Source: Melioribacter roseus
GTDB lineage: Bacteria > Bacteroidota > Ignavibacteria > Ignavibacteriales > Melioribacteraceae
Direction: 5' to 3'
Assembly: GCA_020722005.1 (NCBI GenBank)
Contig: DYLP01000005.1
Coordinates: forward strand, 1 to 64,000
Length of the DNA: 64,000 nucleotides
The notes under the pieces are model-generated. The model had not been told where the DNA came from, ran no database searches, and saw nothing but the letters and a program-made list of their open reading frames with translations. A program made the translations under genes and the position numbers. Within the stretch, counting starts at the first letter, position 1. Every line of letters begins with the position of its first letter. Below are positions 62,784 to 64,000 of the stretch, piece after piece.

Positions 62784-63659
62784 ATGAGAATAACTGAAAA
62801 CATATTGACAAATAAATATCTTTATAATCAAGATAAGATTAACAACGAAAAAGTAAAGATTCAGAATCAGTTGATAACGAACAGTCGCATTGAAAAATTG
62901 AGCGACGATTTGTTTAGCTCGCTTGAAATTATCAATATCGATTCTCAAATAAAAAAAATAGAAACCTATCAAAAGAATATCGAGTATTCGAAAGAATTTG
63001 TAAAATCCACTATCAATTCGTTAGATAATATTGTAGGCGAGACACAAAAAATAATTAGCCAGGTTGTTAACATAGACAACGCTGTTAATGCTAATTTCAG
63101 TACAGTTGCTCAGTCTGTACGTGCCTCGTTAGAGGCGATTGTGCAAAATTTGAACGCAAAATATAACGATATGTATTTATTTGCCGGTACAAATTATTCG
63201 ACAGATCCATGGTCAATTGATGCTAATGGGAAGGTGGTTACAAATTCTGCAGATATGGGTGGCGAGGTCAAAGTGCAGCTCGCCAGTGGTATTAAAGACA
63301 GTATCAATGTCCCCGGCACCAAAATCGAAAGCAGCGATTTACTCTCTACGATTAACGACATCATAGACTCGCTCGATTCAGGCAACGTACCAAGTCAGAC
63401 GTTAAAAGAGAGATTGAATGCAGCATATAAAGAAATCCTTTCGATACAGTCGTTGACCGGTGAAAAATACAATAGATTGGAAGATATCTATACAATTCTT
63501 GATAACCAGAAACTTGATGACCAGGATATGCTTTCGAAAAGAAAAGAAATCGATCCTGCTGAATTGTCGATCAACCTGCAGTATCAAGATTATCTACTGC
63601 AATTGTCCTATAAATTAGCTTCATCCATTTTACCAAAATCAATTTTGGACTATTTGTAA
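62784..63659 (+). CDS. flgL: Flagellar hook-associated protein 3 FlgL
   Basis: MRITENILTNKYLYN..., NAKYNDMYLFAGTNYSTDPW. Confidence 0.93.
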   Translation: MRITENILTNKYLYNQDKINNEKVKIQNQLITNSRIEKLSDDLFSSLEIINIDSQIKKIETYQKNIEYSKEFVKSTINSLDNIVGETQKIISQVVNIDNAVNANFSTVAQSVRASLEAIVQNLNAKYNDMYLFAGTNYSTDPWSIDANGKVVTNSADMGGEVKVQLASGIKDSINVPGTKIESSDLLSTINDIIDSLDSGNVPSQTLKERLNAAYKEILSIQSLTGEKYNRLEDIYTILDNQKLDDQDMLSKRKEIDPAELSINLQYQDYLLQLSYKLASSILPKSILDYL

Positions 63660-64000
63660 TGCGGAAATCGGGAGCTTTTATTGGTTTAACATTAGGAGTT
63701 TTTTCAATATTCGGAGCTTTTGTAATCGAAGGTGGTTCGATAAAAGCTCTTTTTATCATTCCGTCACTCGTTATTGTCTTTGGCGGTACATTCGCTGCGG
63801 TTATTATTGGGTTCGGTCTGGATAATTTCAGCAAAATATTTCAATTAATCCGACTTGCATATTTCCCGCCCAAGTACGACATAAAAAAGATTGTGGATAT
63901 ATTCATTGAATTGTCGATTAAAGCCAGAAAGGAAGGACTTCTTGCCATTGAAAAAGATATTGTTAAATTTCCTTACAGCTTTCCCAGGAAAATGACAAAA
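63659..64000 (+). CDS. motA: Flagellar motor stator protein MotA (truncated by window end; not in ORF track)
   Basis: Translated manually from ATG overlapping flgL stop (TAATG): MRKSGAFIGLTLGVFSIFGAFVIEGGSIKALFIIPSLVIVFGGTFAAVIIGFGLDNFSKIFQLIRLAYFPPKYDIKKIVDIFIELSIKARKEGLLAIEKDI. Confidence 0.9.
   Translation, partial: MRKSGAFIGLTLGVFSIFGAFVIEGGSIKALFIIPSLVIVFGGTFAAVIIGFGLDNFSKIFQLIRLAYFPPKYDIKKIVDIFIELSIKARKEGLLAIEKDIVKFPYSFPRKMTK

Overview
The window is AT-rich bacterial chromosome. Gene content suggests the Ignavibacteria/Bacteroidota-Chlorobi lineage: a T9SS-type C-terminal sorting domain occurs next to a full flagellar locus (taxonomy is inferred, not proven). Positions 1-22.7 kb carry housekeeping and signalling genes: CE4 deacetylase, UroD-like protein, beta-propeller histidine kinase, GPx, TerB-like protein, class II RNR (nrdJ), YggS, DivIVA-like protein, PNP, ileS, DksA-like protein, lspA, rluA-like gene and two PAS kinases. 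Positions 23.1-30.1 kb hold a chemotaxis operon (HEAT protein, cheR, two CheY-like proteins, CheZ-like protein, cheA, cheB). Positions 30.2-64.0 kb hold an almost uninterrupted co-directional flagellar supercluster running from flgB to a truncated motA; motA is absent from the supplied ORF track. Main observations: (i) a GH29 fucosidase C-terminal relic with one identifiable 1-nt deletion and one stop; (ii) an IleRS type-2 with the swapped GXHH signature; (iii) a strong sigma-28-type promoter for the che operon and sigma-54-type promoters in the flagellar cluster; (iv) inverted repeats covering translation starts at several flagellar transcription-unit boundaries, including a nested 98-nt structure ending at the fliL start codon and tandem GC-rich hairpins before flgE; (v) a module of tandem HDOD proteins, a degenerate histidine-kinase-like protein and a membrane protein between fliA and flgF; (vi) a CheZ-like phosphatase ending in a FliM-like CheY-binding peptide. 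No CRISPR array, rRNA, tRNA or intact mobile element was recognised.
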